A stretch of DNA of 64,000 nt from Cytophagaceae bacterium (GTDB lineage Bacteria > Bacteroidota > Bacteroidia > Cytophagales > Spirosomataceae), in NCBI GenBank assembly GCA_027491195.1, contig JAIXWQ010000009.1:496001-560000 (forward strand), in the 5' to 3' direction. The notes below the pieces were generated by a model. That model did no database searches. It saw only the letters and a program-made list of their open reading frames with translations, and had not been told where the DNA came from. Each line of letters begins with the position of its first letter. Within the stretch, counting starts at the first letter, position 1. Below are positions 35,252-44,571 of the stretch, in pieces. A program made the position numbers and the translations under genes.

Positions 35252-35746
35252 CTATTTTAACAGATCTTTAAAGCGATCGTAAAAGCCGCTAGACTTGAAT
35301 GTGAAGGTCTTGTGCAAAATATAATTCGACACAAAACTATAGCCCATGCCATGAATTGTAGTCCCGATTTGGGTGATATTGATCTTTTTTACCGAGTAAG
35401 GTATGTGAAAAAAGAAATCTGGGTAGCGCGCGTGGATAAAATCGTAGGGGATGGTGCTGAATAACCAGGTGATGATCCCAGAGAAGCTAGCGACCAAAAC
35501 GTATTTGAACATCTCGCGTCTTGTCTGCTTGCTTTGGCGGGCATTAAAGGCGAAGAGTTTGGTTAAGAAAAACCCTACCACTAAAGCAATGAAATAAGCT
35601 GGAAGAATCGAATCTTCGTAGGATACGCGAAACCAATCCTTAATTAAACCTCCTGCTAACAGTTGAACGCAAGCTCCTAATCCTGCCACAATAAAATAGG
35701 CGAATAAGTCTTTTTGATTAAAGAGGGCTGCTTTCTTGTCGCTCAA
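35252..35746 (-). CDS. GtrA-like membrane protein
   Basis: A 164-residue protein with four membrane helices (about 14-34, 46-66, 81-101, 125-145), including FAYFIVAGLGACVQLL and FVSNYILHKTFTF, the ends typical of the GtrA family. Family members are thought to move lipid-linked sugars for surface glycans or teichoic acids. It starts 9 bases after nuoN and so may be read through from the complex I genes, with no known link in function. Confidence 0.82.
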   Translation of the reverse strand: MSDKKAALFNQKDLFAYFIVAGLGACVQLLAGGLIKDWFRVSYEDSILPAYFIALVVGFFLTKLFAFNARQSKQTRREMFKYVLVASFSGIITWLFSTIPYDFIHARYPDFFFHIPYSVKKINITQIGTTIHGMGYSFVSNYILHKTFTFKSSGFYDRFKDLLK

Positions 35747-35755
35747 AGGCCTAGG

Positions 35756-37153
35756 TTAAAAAAGGTTTTTTACGATGCTTGGATAAACGCCTAATAACAA
35801 GGTACCTAAGGTACAAGCCCACATTGCGAACTTCACTAAGCCTGGCAATTCAATGCGTTCGATATCTCCTTCTTTGAAGTAGATCGCAATGATTCCTTTG
35901 AAATAGTAGTAAACTCCGACCGCAGACATCACGATAGCTAAGATCACTGGATAGTAGACATGGCGATTAAAGATGTCTGAGAAGACGAAGAATTTACCCC
36001 AAAAACCCGCTGTCAATGGAATACCCGCTAATGACAACATCGCGATAGTGAAACAGAAAGCTAAGCCTGGATTTTGCTTCGCTAAACCTTCGAATGAACT
36101 GATGTTCTCTGGTTTCTCGGTGCGCCCTGTTTGGTACTCAGCCACTAACATCACTACACCGAAAGCTACGATAGTCGCTAGAGTATAGGATAAAGAATAG
36201 TACAAAATGGTCGACGGCGTAGTCACTTGTTTTGCGCTCACCGTTAACAACATATAACCCGCATGGGAAATACTTGAATAAGCTAACATGCGCTTTAATG
36301 ACTGCTGGTAAACCGCGGTAATGTTACCCACTAGAAGCGTTAACATGCTGATGTAGTAGATCGGGTAAACCCAAGTTCCGTACATGGATCCAAAAGGACC
36401 ATTTAATAATTGATACAGCGCCGCGAAGCTAGCCGCCTTCACTACAGTCGACATGAACATAGTAAAGATCGTAGGCGCTCCTTCATATACGTCTGGTGTC
36501 CAGAAGTGGAAAGGGGCTGCTGAGATCTTGAAAAGGAAACCAATAAGAATCAATAATAGTCCGATCGAAAGGAAGATCGGGGTAGATTCTGGTGGCGTAT
36601 TTGTAATCGCTAAGGCAATGTTTGCTAGGTAGAAGGAACGAGTCGCTCCGTACACTAAAGTTATCCCGAATAATAAGATACCCGTTGCGAAAGACCCCAT
36701 TAAGAAGTATTTCAAAGCAGCCTCGTTTGAACGCAAATTACGTTTGTCAGATCCTGTTAACACGTACATCGCAACGGATAGAATCTCTAATCCGACGAAG
36801 AACATGATTAAGTGATCGAAGGAAACCATTAAAATGGCCCCTACAACGGAGAATAATAAGATGGCGTAGTATTCTGCTGGATGGGTATGTTCTTCATCGA
36901 TGCCAAAGCCTTTCGAGAAACTCACCACCATAAAGGCCGCTAGTTGGATGATTAGGCTGAAACTAACCGAGGTATTCGTGGTGTGGAACATGTGTCCGTA
37001 CCACAACATTTCGTGATTCCAGTCCATCGCCGTTAAGGCCATGCTGCCTACTAAAAACAAGAGAGTCGCTGCCTGGATGGTTTTTCTAGAAAGCCAAAAG
37101 CCCAAGAATAAATTTAAAATACCTAGAAGTGATAATGCAATGATAGCCGTCAT
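35756..37153 (-). CDS. nuoN: NADH-quinone oxidoreductase subunit N
   Basis: A 465-residue antiporter-like subunit of complex I with about 14 helices, helping to pump protons during NADH oxidation. The proton-channel residues sit in the expected motifs (FVGLEILSVAMYVL with the key Glu; ALKYFLMGSFATGILLFG; KISAAPFHFWTPDVYEGAP with the channel Lys). Last of the nuoKLMN run, 19 bases after nuoM. Confidence 0.96.
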   Translation of the reverse strand: MTAIIALSLLGILNLFLGFWLSRKTIQAATLLFLVGSMALTAMDWNHEMLWYGHMFHTTNTSVSFSLIIQLAAFMVVSFSKGFGIDEEHTHPAEYYAILLFSVVGAILMVSFDHLIMFFVGLEILSVAMYVLTGSDKRNLRSNEAALKYFLMGSFATGILLFGITLVYGATRSFYLANIALAITNTPPESTPIFLSIGLLLILIGFLFKISAAPFHFWTPDVYEGAPTIFTMFMSTVVKAASFAALYQLLNGPFGSMYGTWVYPIYYISMLTLLVGNITAVYQQSLKRMLAYSSISHAGYMLLTVSAKQVTTPSTILYYSLSYTLATIVAFGVVMLVAEYQTGRTEKPENISSFEGLAKQNPGLAFCFTIAMLSLAGIPLTAGFWGKFFVFSDIFNRHVYYPVILAIVMSAVGVYYYFKGIIAIYFKEGDIERIELPGLVKFAMWACTLGTLLLGVYPSIVKNLF

Positions 37154-37172
37154 AATGCTTTTTAATACTATT

Positions 37173-38618
37173 TTATTTGAACCATTGGATTAATTGCTGA
37201 ACCGCTGGCTCACTAAAACCTAAAACTGTCGATGGGAAAATTCCACCTAAAATAACTAAGGCACTTAGGGGAATTAATACCGCTTTCTCCGCACCCGTTA
37301 AGTCTGCAAAGTCAGACGTGATACGAGACACATTCCCAAACATTGATTTCTGAATCAAACGCAACGTATACACCGCACCTAAGATGATGGTGATACCGGC
37401 GATAATTCCGAGTGTTAGATTTTGGTCAAACACACTCTTCAATAACAAGAACTCACCAATGAATCCATTCGTCAATGGTAAAGCAACGGATCCTAAACTT
37501 AAGATCACGAAAGTTACCGTCAGTGGGTAAGAGAATTGTGTGATACCGCCTAATTGCGCAATTTCTCTCGACTTCGTTCTACGCTCGATAATTTCAATTA
37601 CGAAGAACAAGCCGACGATGTTGATACCGTGAGACAACATTTGGTATAATGCACCCTGAATACCTTCGATGCTACCAGATAAAATACCCGCTGACATCAA
37701 ACCTACGTGAGCGAAAGAGGAATAAGCTAATAGGCGCTTAGCATCTTTTTGTTGAATCGCAATAATCGATCCGTAGATTACTCCGATCACCGAAAGGACA
37801 GAAGCTGTCAATCCCCACGTCGCTACTCCTACAGGGAACATCGGTAACACTAAACGAATTACTCCGTAAGTACCCATCTTTAACATGATACCTGATAATA
37901 ACATCGTTCCTTGTGCAGGAGCAACGGTATAGGTATCTGGTTGCCAGGTATGGAAAGGGAAAACCGGCATCTTAATGGCGAAAGCCAAGAAGAAAGCAGC
38001 GAATAAATAACCTTGTTGGTCTGCGCTAAGTCCTTTGGCCGTTTGATACAACACATCCATGTCTGCTGAGTGGAACTCACCGGGCGTTTGTAAGTACACA
38101 AATACTAAGGCAATTAAGAAGAATAAAGACCCGAATAAGGTATAAACGAAGAACTTAAACGTGATTGCATTCTTGTTTTCGCCGCCATAAATAGCTGCAA
38201 GGAAGTAAATTGGCAATAAAGACGCTTCGAAAAAGAAGTAGAATAAGAACGCATCTTTCGCTAAAAAGGCACCCATTAAGGCTGTTTGCATCGCTAGCAT
38301 TAAGCCTTGGAATTGTGAATTATTCGCACGATCCGTATTTGCGGTAGTCGCCACGATGAAGGGAACTAATAAAGCACAAAGTCCGATAAGCACTCCGCTG
38401 ATTCCATCGACATACAAAGAGAAGGATAAACCTGCTTCCGCTACCCAAGGAGCAGAGAAAGAAACGGGGCTCAAACTTGCTTCTTGTAATACGAAAGCGG
38501 TTGCAGCTAATTCAATAAGGGAGGCCGCTAGGGAAATGACAAACGCATTTTTTGGCTTGAAGATCAACAAAGCTGATCCAATCAAAAGCGGGAATAAAAG
38601 TATAAATAGTAGATACAT
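37173..38618 (-). CDS. nuoM: NADH-quinone oxidoreductase subunit M
   Basis: A 481-residue antiporter-like membrane subunit of complex I. It carries FFFEASLLPIYFLAAIYGG (the key Glu of helix 5), FFLAFAIKMPVFPFHTWQPD (channel Lys) and LLAYSSFAHVGLMSAG. It lies between nuoL and nuoN with 21- and 19-base gaps, the usual order. Confidence 0.97.
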   Translation of the reverse strand: MYLLFILLFPLLIGSALLIFKPKNAFVISLAASLIELAATAFVLQEASLSPVSFSAPWVAEAGLSFSLYVDGISGVLIGLCALLVPFIVATTANTDRANNSQFQGLMLAMQTALMGAFLAKDAFLFYFFFEASLLPIYFLAAIYGGENKNAITFKFFVYTLFGSLFFLIALVFVYLQTPGEFHSADMDVLYQTAKGLSADQQGYLFAAFFLAFAIKMPVFPFHTWQPDTYTVAPAQGTMLLSGIMLKMGTYGVIRLVLPMFPVGVATWGLTASVLSVIGVIYGSIIAIQQKDAKRLLAYSSFAHVGLMSAGILSGSIEGIQGALYQMLSHGINIVGLFFVIEIIERRTKSREIAQLGGITQFSYPLTVTFVILSLGSVALPLTNGFIGEFLLLKSVFDQNLTLGIIAGITIILGAVYTLRLIQKSMFGNVSRITSDFADLTGAEKAVLIPLSALVILGGIFPSTVLGFSEPAVQQLIQWFK

Positions 38619-38639
38619 AGCTATGTGGCGATCGAAGGA

Positions 38640-40523
38640 TTAATGAAGGATCGTACTTTTTAAACTAACAAATAAGATAACAACGATGGCCGCAACCATG
38701 CAGAATAAGTAGATGCCTACGTTACCGGTTTGGGCTCTGCGGAACTCGCTCGACGCATATTTCACGAATCGACCTAAGCCCTCTACGAACAAGTCGATTA
38801 CTAAAAAGTCGATCACTTGGAAGAAGAAATTAGATAAGAACGAAATCGGCTTTACAAACAGGGTATCGTATAATTCGTCGATATAGAATTTGTTGTAAAT
38901 CACTTTTTGAATACCTGATACTTCGGCATCTTCTGCTGGAACCGATTTCTGCATTCCGAATACATAAATGGCTAAGAACGCTGGCAAGAAAGCCGCTAAA
39001 AGTGGAGCGCCACCTTCTAAACTTAAGAAGTTTACTTCCCCTGCTTCGCCTGCTTCTGGCAATAATGGAGCTAACCAATGGGCTAGGAATTCATTACCTC
39101 CTGCGAAATGAGGCAGGTTAATCAAACCGCCACCCACGGAGAATACCGCTAAGATAATCAAGGGCAAAGTCATCGTGATAGGTGACTCGTGTAAGTGATG
39201 CGCTTGTTTTTCTGTTCCTCTGAACTCTCCGTAGAAAGTTAAGATAAACACACGGAACATGTAGAACGAAGTTAAGGCTGAACCCAAAATCGCTAAACCC
39301 CACATGATCGGATCATGGTGGTAAAGGCTCGCTAAAATTTCATCTTTCGAGAAGAAACCGGCGAATGGAGGAATACCTGCAATCGCGATCGTACCTAACA
39401 TGAAGGTGATGAACGTGATAGGCATCTTCGATTTTAATCCACCCATGCGGCGAATATCTTGTTCGTCTGACATCGCGTGAATCACCGAACCCGCTCCTAA
39501 GAACAACAAGGCCTTAAAGAAGGCGTGTGTCATTACGTGGAAGAATGATGCGGTGTAAGCAGATGCGCCTAAACCCATGAACATGTAACCTAATTGGGAT
39601 ACCGTAGAATAGGCAAGGACTTTCTTAATATCGTTTTGGAATAAACCGATTGCAGCGCCTAATAAGGCAGTCGCTAAACCGATCCAACCTACGAAGTGCA
39701 ATACTTCTGGGCTTAATTCGAACAAGGCATTAGCACGGATGACCATGTAAATACCAGCTGTCACCATCGTCGCTGCGTGAATCAAAGCAGATACCGGAGT
39801 AGGACCTGCCATCGCATCTGGAAGCCAAGTAAATAACGGAATCTGTGCTGATTTTCCCATCGCACCGATGAATAAACAGAAAGCGATGATGCTTAAGTCT
39901 GTTGTATAATCACCGCTTTTAACGGCTGCGAAAATCGTTTGATAATCTGTTGTCCCAAAATCCTGGATCAACAAGAAAATACCCACTAAGAAACCTAAGT
40001 CACCAATACGGTTCATGATGAAGGCCTTACGAGCCGCATCTCCGTAGGAATTCTTTTGGTTCCAGAATCCAATCAATAAATACGAACACAAACCTACGCC
40101 TTCCCAACCGATGAATAATACAGTGAAGTTTGCCCCTAAAACCAGGATTAACATGAAGAACACGAACAGGTTCAAGAAGGCAAAAAACTTGCCAAAACCC
40201 GCATCATGCGACATATAACCGATTGAATAGATATGAATCAATGTTCCAACCCCTGTAATTACAAGGAGCATTAAAATCGATAATTGGTCGATTTGGAAGG
40301 CAAAAGGAATCTTTAAATCACCTACATTAATCCAATCCGCGATGGGCAAAATTTGCGCCTGGCCATCGAAATTCAAGAATAACTGAAGCGATAGTGCGAA
40401 AGCAACCAAGGGAGGAATTGTTCCAATGATGCCTGCGATTTGCTTCGGCAATTTAGGGTACGCTAAACCATTAATAGCAAATCCTAGTAAGGGTAATAGT
40501 GGAATAAGGAATAGTAAAGACAT
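38640..40523 (-). CDS. nuoL: NADH-quinone oxidoreductase subunit L
   Basis: The largest antiporter-like subunit of complex I (627 residues), at the far end of the membrane arm. Signature segments: FIGWEGVGLCSYLLIGFW, GDLGFLVGIFLL, GKSAQIPLFTWLPDAMAGPTP and VLAYSTVSQLGYMFMGLG. The C-terminal helix (about 600-625, IYLFCMVAAIVVILFVSL) follows the lateral-helix region. It begins 28 bases after nuoK. Confidence 0.97.
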   Translation of the reverse strand: MSLLFLIPLLPLLGFAINGLAYPKLPKQIAGIIGTIPPLVAFALSLQLFLNFDGQAQILPIADWINVGDLKIPFAFQIDQLSILMLLVITGVGTLIHIYSIGYMSHDAGFGKFFAFLNLFVFFMLILVLGANFTVLFIGWEGVGLCSYLLIGFWNQKNSYGDAARKAFIMNRIGDLGFLVGIFLLIQDFGTTDYQTIFAAVKSGDYTTDLSIIAFCLFIGAMGKSAQIPLFTWLPDAMAGPTPVSALIHAATMVTAGIYMVIRANALFELSPEVLHFVGWIGLATALLGAAIGLFQNDIKKVLAYSTVSQLGYMFMGLGASAYTASFFHVMTHAFFKALLFLGAGSVIHAMSDEQDIRRMGGLKSKMPITFITFMLGTIAIAGIPPFAGFFSKDEILASLYHHDPIMWGLAILGSALTSFYMFRVFILTFYGEFRGTEKQAHHLHESPITMTLPLIILAVFSVGGGLINLPHFAGGNEFLAHWLAPLLPEAGEAGEVNFLSLEGGAPLLAAFLPAFLAIYVFGMQKSVPAEDAEVSGIQKVIYNKFYIDELYDTLFVKPISFLSNFFFQVIDFLVIDLFVEGLGRFVKYASSEFRRAQTGNVGIYLFCMVAAIVVILFVSLKSTILH

Positions 40524-40551
40524 ATTAATTTGGCGGAATGGGTTCGCTGAA

Positions 40552-40881
40552 TTAGTTTTTTAACTTGTTGAGAACACCGATGTCGATGCTTTGAATATTG
40601 CGGTAAATCATCACGATGATGGCTAAACCTACAGCTACTTCAGCTGCGGCCACGGCCATGATGAAGAACACGAAGATTTGACCCGCAGGATCTGAATAAT
40701 ACGATGAAAAAGCAGCTAACAACAAGTTAACGGCATTTAACATTAATTCGATCGCCATGAATACGATGATCGCGTTTCTGCGAGTTAATACGCCCAAAAT
40801 ACCGATACAAAACAAAGCAGAGCTTAAAATAATGTAATGCGTTAATGGAATCGTACGAATAATTTCAGGTATTGATTGCAT
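40552..40881 (-). CDS. nuoK: NADH-quinone oxidoreductase subunit K
   Basis: A 109-residue three-helix subunit of complex I. The conserved Glu in [15 protein letters not shown] (helix 2) and in [20 protein letters not shown] (helix 3) are present. nuoJ normally precedes it, but here the upstream neighbour is an exonuclease gene 105 bases away, so nuoK opens the run. A -7-like box TATTTTTG lies at 40951-40944 (minus) with no well-placed -33. Confidence 0.96.
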   Translation of the reverse strand: MQSIPEIIRTIPLTHYIILSSALFCIGILGVLTRRNAIIVFMAIELMLNAVNLLLAAFSSYYSDPAGQIFVFFIMAVAAAEVAVGLAIIVMIYRNIQSIDIGVLNKLKN

Positions 40882-40986
40882 AGTCTTAAATAATTACCAA
40901 GGCTTCAGGCAAAAGCCCGTCCAAAAAATGCATTTATGCGAGGCAAAAATACGAAAATATCTGATAGCCTCGACATCAAAAATGCC

Positions 40987-41796
40987 TTAACGCTGAAAAC
41001 CTTGCAATTTTATTTCGGTTAGTTTGCGCTTCGTGTCCATCGGGAAATCGCCCTTCATCATCCAGTCGTAATAAGAGGGGTCAGACTTCAAAACTTCCAT
41101 TACCGGTTTGCCGATATGTTTGCCAAAATTAAAGCAAGCCACGCGCTCCTTATTGTAGGCCATGCGGTTAGCGTAGTCAATTGAATTAGAGGCGCTTAAC
41201 TCATGTAGTTTATCCATGTCGTTTTGGATAGGGAAGACTTCTTTGCCATCCGCATCCTTAATGGACTTATTCGCGTAATGTTTGACCTGGGCATTTAATA
41301 CCTCAAGCGTGGCTAACACATCCGCCTCAGCTCCGTGGGCTCCGATTAATTCTTTGCCACAATAAAATTGGTAAGCGGCAGTCAAGTTGCGTGGCTCCAT
41401 TAAGTGGAAAATGCGTTGAGCATCCACCAATTTTCTGTTTTTCATGTCGAAATCCACCTCAGCGCGAAGCATTTCCTCCACTAACATGGGCACATCGAAA
41501 CGATTGGAATTAAATCCAGCTAGGTCGCAACCATCTAAAAAAGCGGATAAAGAGCGCGCTACCATACGAAAAGTAGGCTCATCTTTCACGTCCTCATCAT
41601 AAATCCCGTGAACTAAAGATGCCTCGAGTGGAATCGGAATGCCCGGGTTCACGCGACGCGTTTTCACCTCCACGGTTCCGTCTAGATTGGCTTTGGCAAT
41701 TGAAATTTCCACAATGCGATCGCGGTTAATTTGAATGCCGGTCGTCTCTAAATCGAAAAACGCTAGAGGTCTCTTGAGTTGTAATTGATGTTCCAT
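40987..41796 (-). CDS. DnaQ-like 3'-5' exonuclease
   Basis: A 269-residue DEDD exonuclease. Exo I is FFDLETTG (Asp15, Glu17), Exo II lies in FNSNRFDVPMLVEE and Exo III in HGAEADVLATLEV, the DEDDh type. After about residue 180 there is a short extra domain (FNFGKHIGKPVMEVLKSDPSYYDWMMKGDFP) found in stand-alone exonucleases of this group. It is not the polymerase III epsilon subunit by default; a repair or RNA role is possible. ATG at 41796 is chosen because the reading to 41823 would start inside the -7 box region. Confidence 0.88.
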   Translation of the reverse strand: MEHQLQLKRPLAFFDLETTGIQINRDRIVEISIAKANLDGTVEVKTRRVNPGIPIPLEASLVHGIYDEDVKDEPTFRMVARSLSAFLDGCDLAGFNSNRFDVPMLVEEMLRAEVDFDMKNRKLVDAQRIFHLMEPRNLTAAYQFYCGKELIGAHGAEADVLATLEVLNAQVKHYANKSIKDADGKEVFPIQNDMDKLHELSASNSIDYANRMAYNKERVACFNFGKHIGKPVMEVLKSDPSYYDWMMKGDFPMDTKRKLTEIKLQGFQR

Positions 41797-41820
41797 GGGA
41801 TTTTTTAAAATGGGCCAAAG

Positions 41821-41850
41821 CAAAGATAAGTTATTATTACCTTTGTCAAA
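41821..41850. promoter_or_regulatory. Overlapping divergent promoters of the exonuclease and yjjG
   Basis: Minus strand: TTTG (41850-41847), 18 bases, TATCTTTG (41828-41821), 25 bases before the exonuclease ATG. Plus strand: TACCTTTG (41838-41845), only four bases before the yjjG ATG at 41850. The minus -33 box overlaps the first base of yjjG. The plus -33 is not clear. Confidence 0.6.
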
Positions 41851-42533
41851 TGAATTTTCAACCGAAAGCGCTTTTTTTTGACTGGGATCATACCCTGTGG
41901 GATCATGATTTGAATGCCCGAGAAGTATTACTGGATTTAGCGCTTGAATACGAGCTCGACATCGAGCCGGAGAGTTACTGGGCTACCTTCGAAAAAATCA
42001 ATAATGGTTTATGGGACCAATACGCTGCTGGTCAGATATCGCAGGCAGAATTACGCGAGATTCGCTTTGTTCGCTTTTTTGAGGAGGTTGGCATCCAGGG
42101 ACCTGCGCAGGAATTCGGGGAAAAATACCTTGAGCGTGCACCACGGAAGACGAATTTGATGCCGGGCGCTTTTGAGCTCATTCAAGATTTAGCCGCGCAT
42201 TTTCCTTTGTATATTTTAACGAATGGCTTCGATGATATTCAATACGTGAAGATTGAAGGAGCTGGTATGCGCTCTTTTTTCAAAGAAATTATCACCTCTC
42301 AGCAGGTGGGGACGAAGAAACCGAATCCACAATTTTTCCAGTATGCGTTAACACGTGCTGGAATTCAAGCCGAGGAGGCCTTGATGATCGGGGATCACGT
42401 AGAGGCGGATGTGCGCGGTGCTTTGCAGGTGGGAATTCCGGCGATTCACTATAATCCTTTTTCAATGGAAACTGATTTGCCTCACGAAATTCAGCACTTG
42501 GATGAGCTGAGGGCTTTACTCAAAAATCGATAA
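41850..42533 (+). CDS. yjjG: YjjG-type HAD nucleotidase
   Basis: A 227-residue haloacid dehalogenase-like phosphatase. Motif I FFDWDHTLW (Asp11, Asp13), motif II LTNGF, motif III Lys in GTKKPNPQFF and motif IV MIGDHVEADVRGA are complete, with the YjjG spacing. YjjG-type enzymes remove phosphate from non-canonical pyrimidine nucleotides. The ATG lies so close to its -7 box that the mRNA may be leaderless. Its 3' end overlaps the convergent nuclease-like gene by 18 bases. Confidence 0.9.
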   Translation: MNFQPKALFFDWDHTLWDHDLNAREVLLDLALEYELDIEPESYWATFEKINNGLWDQYAAGQISQAELREIRFVRFFEEVGIQGPAQEFGEKYLERAPRKTNLMPGAFELIQDLAAHFPLYILTNGFDDIQYVKIEGAGMRSFFKEIITSQQVGTKKPNPQFFQYALTRAGIQAEEALMIGDHVEADVRGALQVGIPAIHYNPFSMETDLPHEIQHLDELRALLKNR

Positions 42534-43139
42534 TTGATTATCGCTCGATTTGCGATCAAAAATCTTCTTATCCCGGATGAATTTTTTGTTCTCTTCTAGG
42601 AACAAAATGAATTGCTCGATTTGCGCGTATTGCACACTGAAATCGATGTTGTTCACATCGTAGGATTCGACATAGACTTGCTTGAAATCGGTAATAACGT
42701 AGTCTAGGCGTTGAATTCCGTATTTTTGAAGACCTAAAAGGTAGAGGTTTTGGTGGTTCGTCAAAAAGCGATTCGGCTCATAATAGGCCGTACTTTTTAA
42801 GTCAAATGCCACCGTATCACCCACGCCATCTACGTAACCGTAAATCTGGGCGTTTTTGTAGCGCGCTTCTACGTAAAACTGGGTCTTGTATTTTGCAGGT
42901 AATAAGTCGCGGGCTTGATCGATGATTCCTTCCGCGAATGCCTCTTCATTTTCACCTAAAGTCACCGCTCGCTCAAAATCAACCCCCTTTTGCTGCGCAT
43001 TCGTCGTCGGTTTTTTGACCCGATTAATGCGGTCAATTAACTCAATTTCATCCACAATTATCTTACCATTCGAATCGCGAGATTGATTCGCATAGAGATT
43101 AAAGGAATTTAAAAGCGTGGGATATAAGCGGTAAATCAT
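42516..43139 (-). CDS. PD-(D/E)XK nuclease-like protein with C-terminal clamp-binding motif
   Basis: A 207-residue protein that resembles RecB-family nucleases: Glu56 (DFERAVT), then YGYVDGVGDTVAFDLKST with Asp104, Asp113 and Lys115, and HQNLYLLGLQKYG in the place of the family's QxxxY motif. It ends in QLSIFE (202-207), which matches the sliding-clamp-binding consensus QL(S/D)LF almost exactly. This suggests recruitment to the replication clamp, but no experiment or named homologue is known to me. The gene overlaps yjjG tail to tail. Phage-type or Cas4-like relatives are possible, though no such genes lie nearby. Confidence 0.7.
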   Translation of the reverse strand: MIYRLYPTLLNSFNLYANQSRDSNGKIIVDEIELIDRINRVKKPTTNAQQKGVDFERAVTLGENEEAFAEGIIDQARDLLPAKYKTQFYVEARYKNAQIYGYVDGVGDTVAFDLKSTAYYEPNRFLTNHQNLYLLGLQKYGIQRLDYVITDFKQVYVESYDVNNIDFSVQYAQIEQFILFLEENKKFIRDKKIFDRKSSDNQLSIFE

Positions 43140-43147
43140 GCTGCAAT

Positions 43148-43450
43148 TTATTGAATTTGGAGGCGAGTCACAATTTCATCTTCGATTAAATGCGATTTTG
43201 TGATCTCTGCCACATCTTCCACTTGTACATTGCCATAGAAAACGCCTTCTGGGTAAACGACCATCGTGGGGCCTTTTCCACAGAAATCAAGACAGCCTGA
43301 TTTTTGGACGCGGATCTTTGCCGTTCCACCTTGCGCAGCATAGCTCGCACGGAAAGCGTCGACTAATTCCATTCCGTGAGCAGAACCACAGCATTTTTTA
43401 GGGGCATCTTTGTCGTTAGCGCAGATAAATACGTGTTTTTCGAAGTGCAT
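43148..43450 (-). CDS. Thioredoxin-fold [2Fe-2S] ferredoxin
   Basis: A 100-residue protein with Cys10 (FICAND), Cys20-Cys21 (KKCCG), Cys53 and Cys57 (SGCLDFCGKGP), the spacing of the thioredoxin-like [2Fe-2S] ferredoxins also found in NuoE-type domains. Probably a small electron carrier in the cytoplasm; partner unknown. It lies between the nuclease-like gene (8 bases) and exonuclease III (4 bases) in a minus-strand run. Confidence 0.88.
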   Translation of the reverse strand: MHFEKHVFICANDKDAPKKCCGSAHGMELVDAFRASYAAQGGTAKIRVQKSGCLDFCGKGPTMVVYPEGVFYGNVQVEDVAEITKSHLIEDEIVTRLQIQ

Positions 43451-43454
43451 AGTT

Positions 43455-44219
43455 TTAGCTATTTAAAAGTAATACGATAGGACAATGGTCCGAATGCTTC
43501 ACATCTGGTAGGATGGAGGCATGTTGAATTTTAGAGGCCAAAGGCTCAGACACCATTTGGTAATCAATTCGCCAGCCCAAGTTTTTGCCTCTTGCTCCGG
43601 CGCGGTAAGACCACCAGCTGTAGTGGTGGGGTTCTTCATTCACCGCCCGGAAGGAATCTACGAATCCACGATTCACAAATCCATCCATCCATTCGCGCTC
43701 CTCGGGTAAGAAACCAGAGCTGTTCGCGTTGCCTTTTGGGTTGTGAATATCGATGGCTTTGTGGCAAATATTGTAATCGCCTGCGATAACTAAATTCGGG
43801 AATTCGATCTTAAGGGCGTTAATGTAATTTTGAAAATCACCTAACCAGTCCATCTTGAAGGCTTGGCGTTCATCACCGCTAGATCCAGATGGCATGTAGA
43901 CAGACATCACGGAAAATCCGTCATAATCCGCACGTAACACGCGGCCCTCTGCATCGTATTTATCGATACCGCAACCTACGGACACGTTATTTGGCCTAAT
44001 CTTACTGAAGATAGCCACGCCTGAATAGCCTTTCTTCTGAGCAGAATGCCAATAGACTTCGTAGCCCAAAGCAAAGATTTCAGACAAGTCCACTTGCTCG
44101 ACTTCTGCCTTCAATTCTTGAATGCACAGGATGTCCGGATTTTCCTCTTGTAGCCAAGTAGTAAAACCTTTCGTGATGGCGGCTCGGATGCCGTTGACGT
44201 TATAACTAATGATCTTCAT
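43455..44219 (-). CDS. xth: Exodeoxyribonuclease III
   Basis: AP endonuclease and 3'-5' exonuclease of base-excision repair; 254 residues. Metal and catalytic residues lie in SYNVNGIRAA (Asn7), IQELKAE (Glu), GDYNICHKAIDIHNPK and HSDHCPI (His). It overlaps the upstream 121-residue gene by 14 bases. Confidence 0.95.
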   Translation of the reverse strand: MKIISYNVNGIRAAITKGFTTWLQEENPDILCIQELKAEVEQVDLSEIFALGYEVYWHSAQKKGYSGVAIFSKIRPNNVSVGCGIDKYDAEGRVLRADYDGFSVMSVYMPSGSSGDERQAFKMDWLGDFQNYINALKIEFPNLVIAGDYNICHKAIDIHNPKGNANSSGFLPEEREWMDGFVNRGFVDSFRAVNEEPHHYSWWSYRAGARGKNLGWRIDYQMVSEPLASKIQHASILPDVKHSDHCPIVLLLNS

Positions 44220-44571
44220 TCGGGAATATCTCGGTTTTGAAATAATGAATGACGTGTGCTTTTAATAATAATTCTTGCTCCTTTAGCGGAAGCGAAGGGA
44301 TTGCTTGCACATTTTTCCAATGCGGCCAACCTTCTTCATCTAAACCTTCTAGTTCATAAAAATCGCTGTAGCTCAGCACCTTACAAGTGGCAATGTGCAG
44401 GAGGTCCTGTTTCTGTTCTTTGGTAAAATGCGCATGACCCTGCCCTAATTCCTGCACGCCTATCATCAATAGAATGGGCTCCATTTCGGATGGTCGCTTG
44501 CCAAACGTGTTTTCGAAAAAATCGAGAATCATCTCCCATTCTTCAATAACAACGGCGGGCTCAAATTCCAT
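44206..44571 (-). CDS. Conserved hypothetical protein (121 residues)
   Basis: A small acidic, mostly helical soluble protein (MEFEPAVVIEEWEMILDF; GVQELGQGHAHFTKEQKQDL). It has no signal peptide or membrane helix. I recall similar unnamed proteins in Bacteroidota but no function. It overlaps xth by 14 bases and is the first gene of the minus-strand run down to the nuclease-like gene, so expression is probably shared with DNA repair. Confidence 0.72.
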   Translation of the reverse strand: MEFEPAVVIEEWEMILDFFENTFGKRPSEMEPILLMIGVQELGQGHAHFTKEQKQDLLHIATCKVLSYSDFYELEGLDEEGWPHWKNVQAIPSLPLKEQELLLKAHVIHYFKTEIFPNEDH

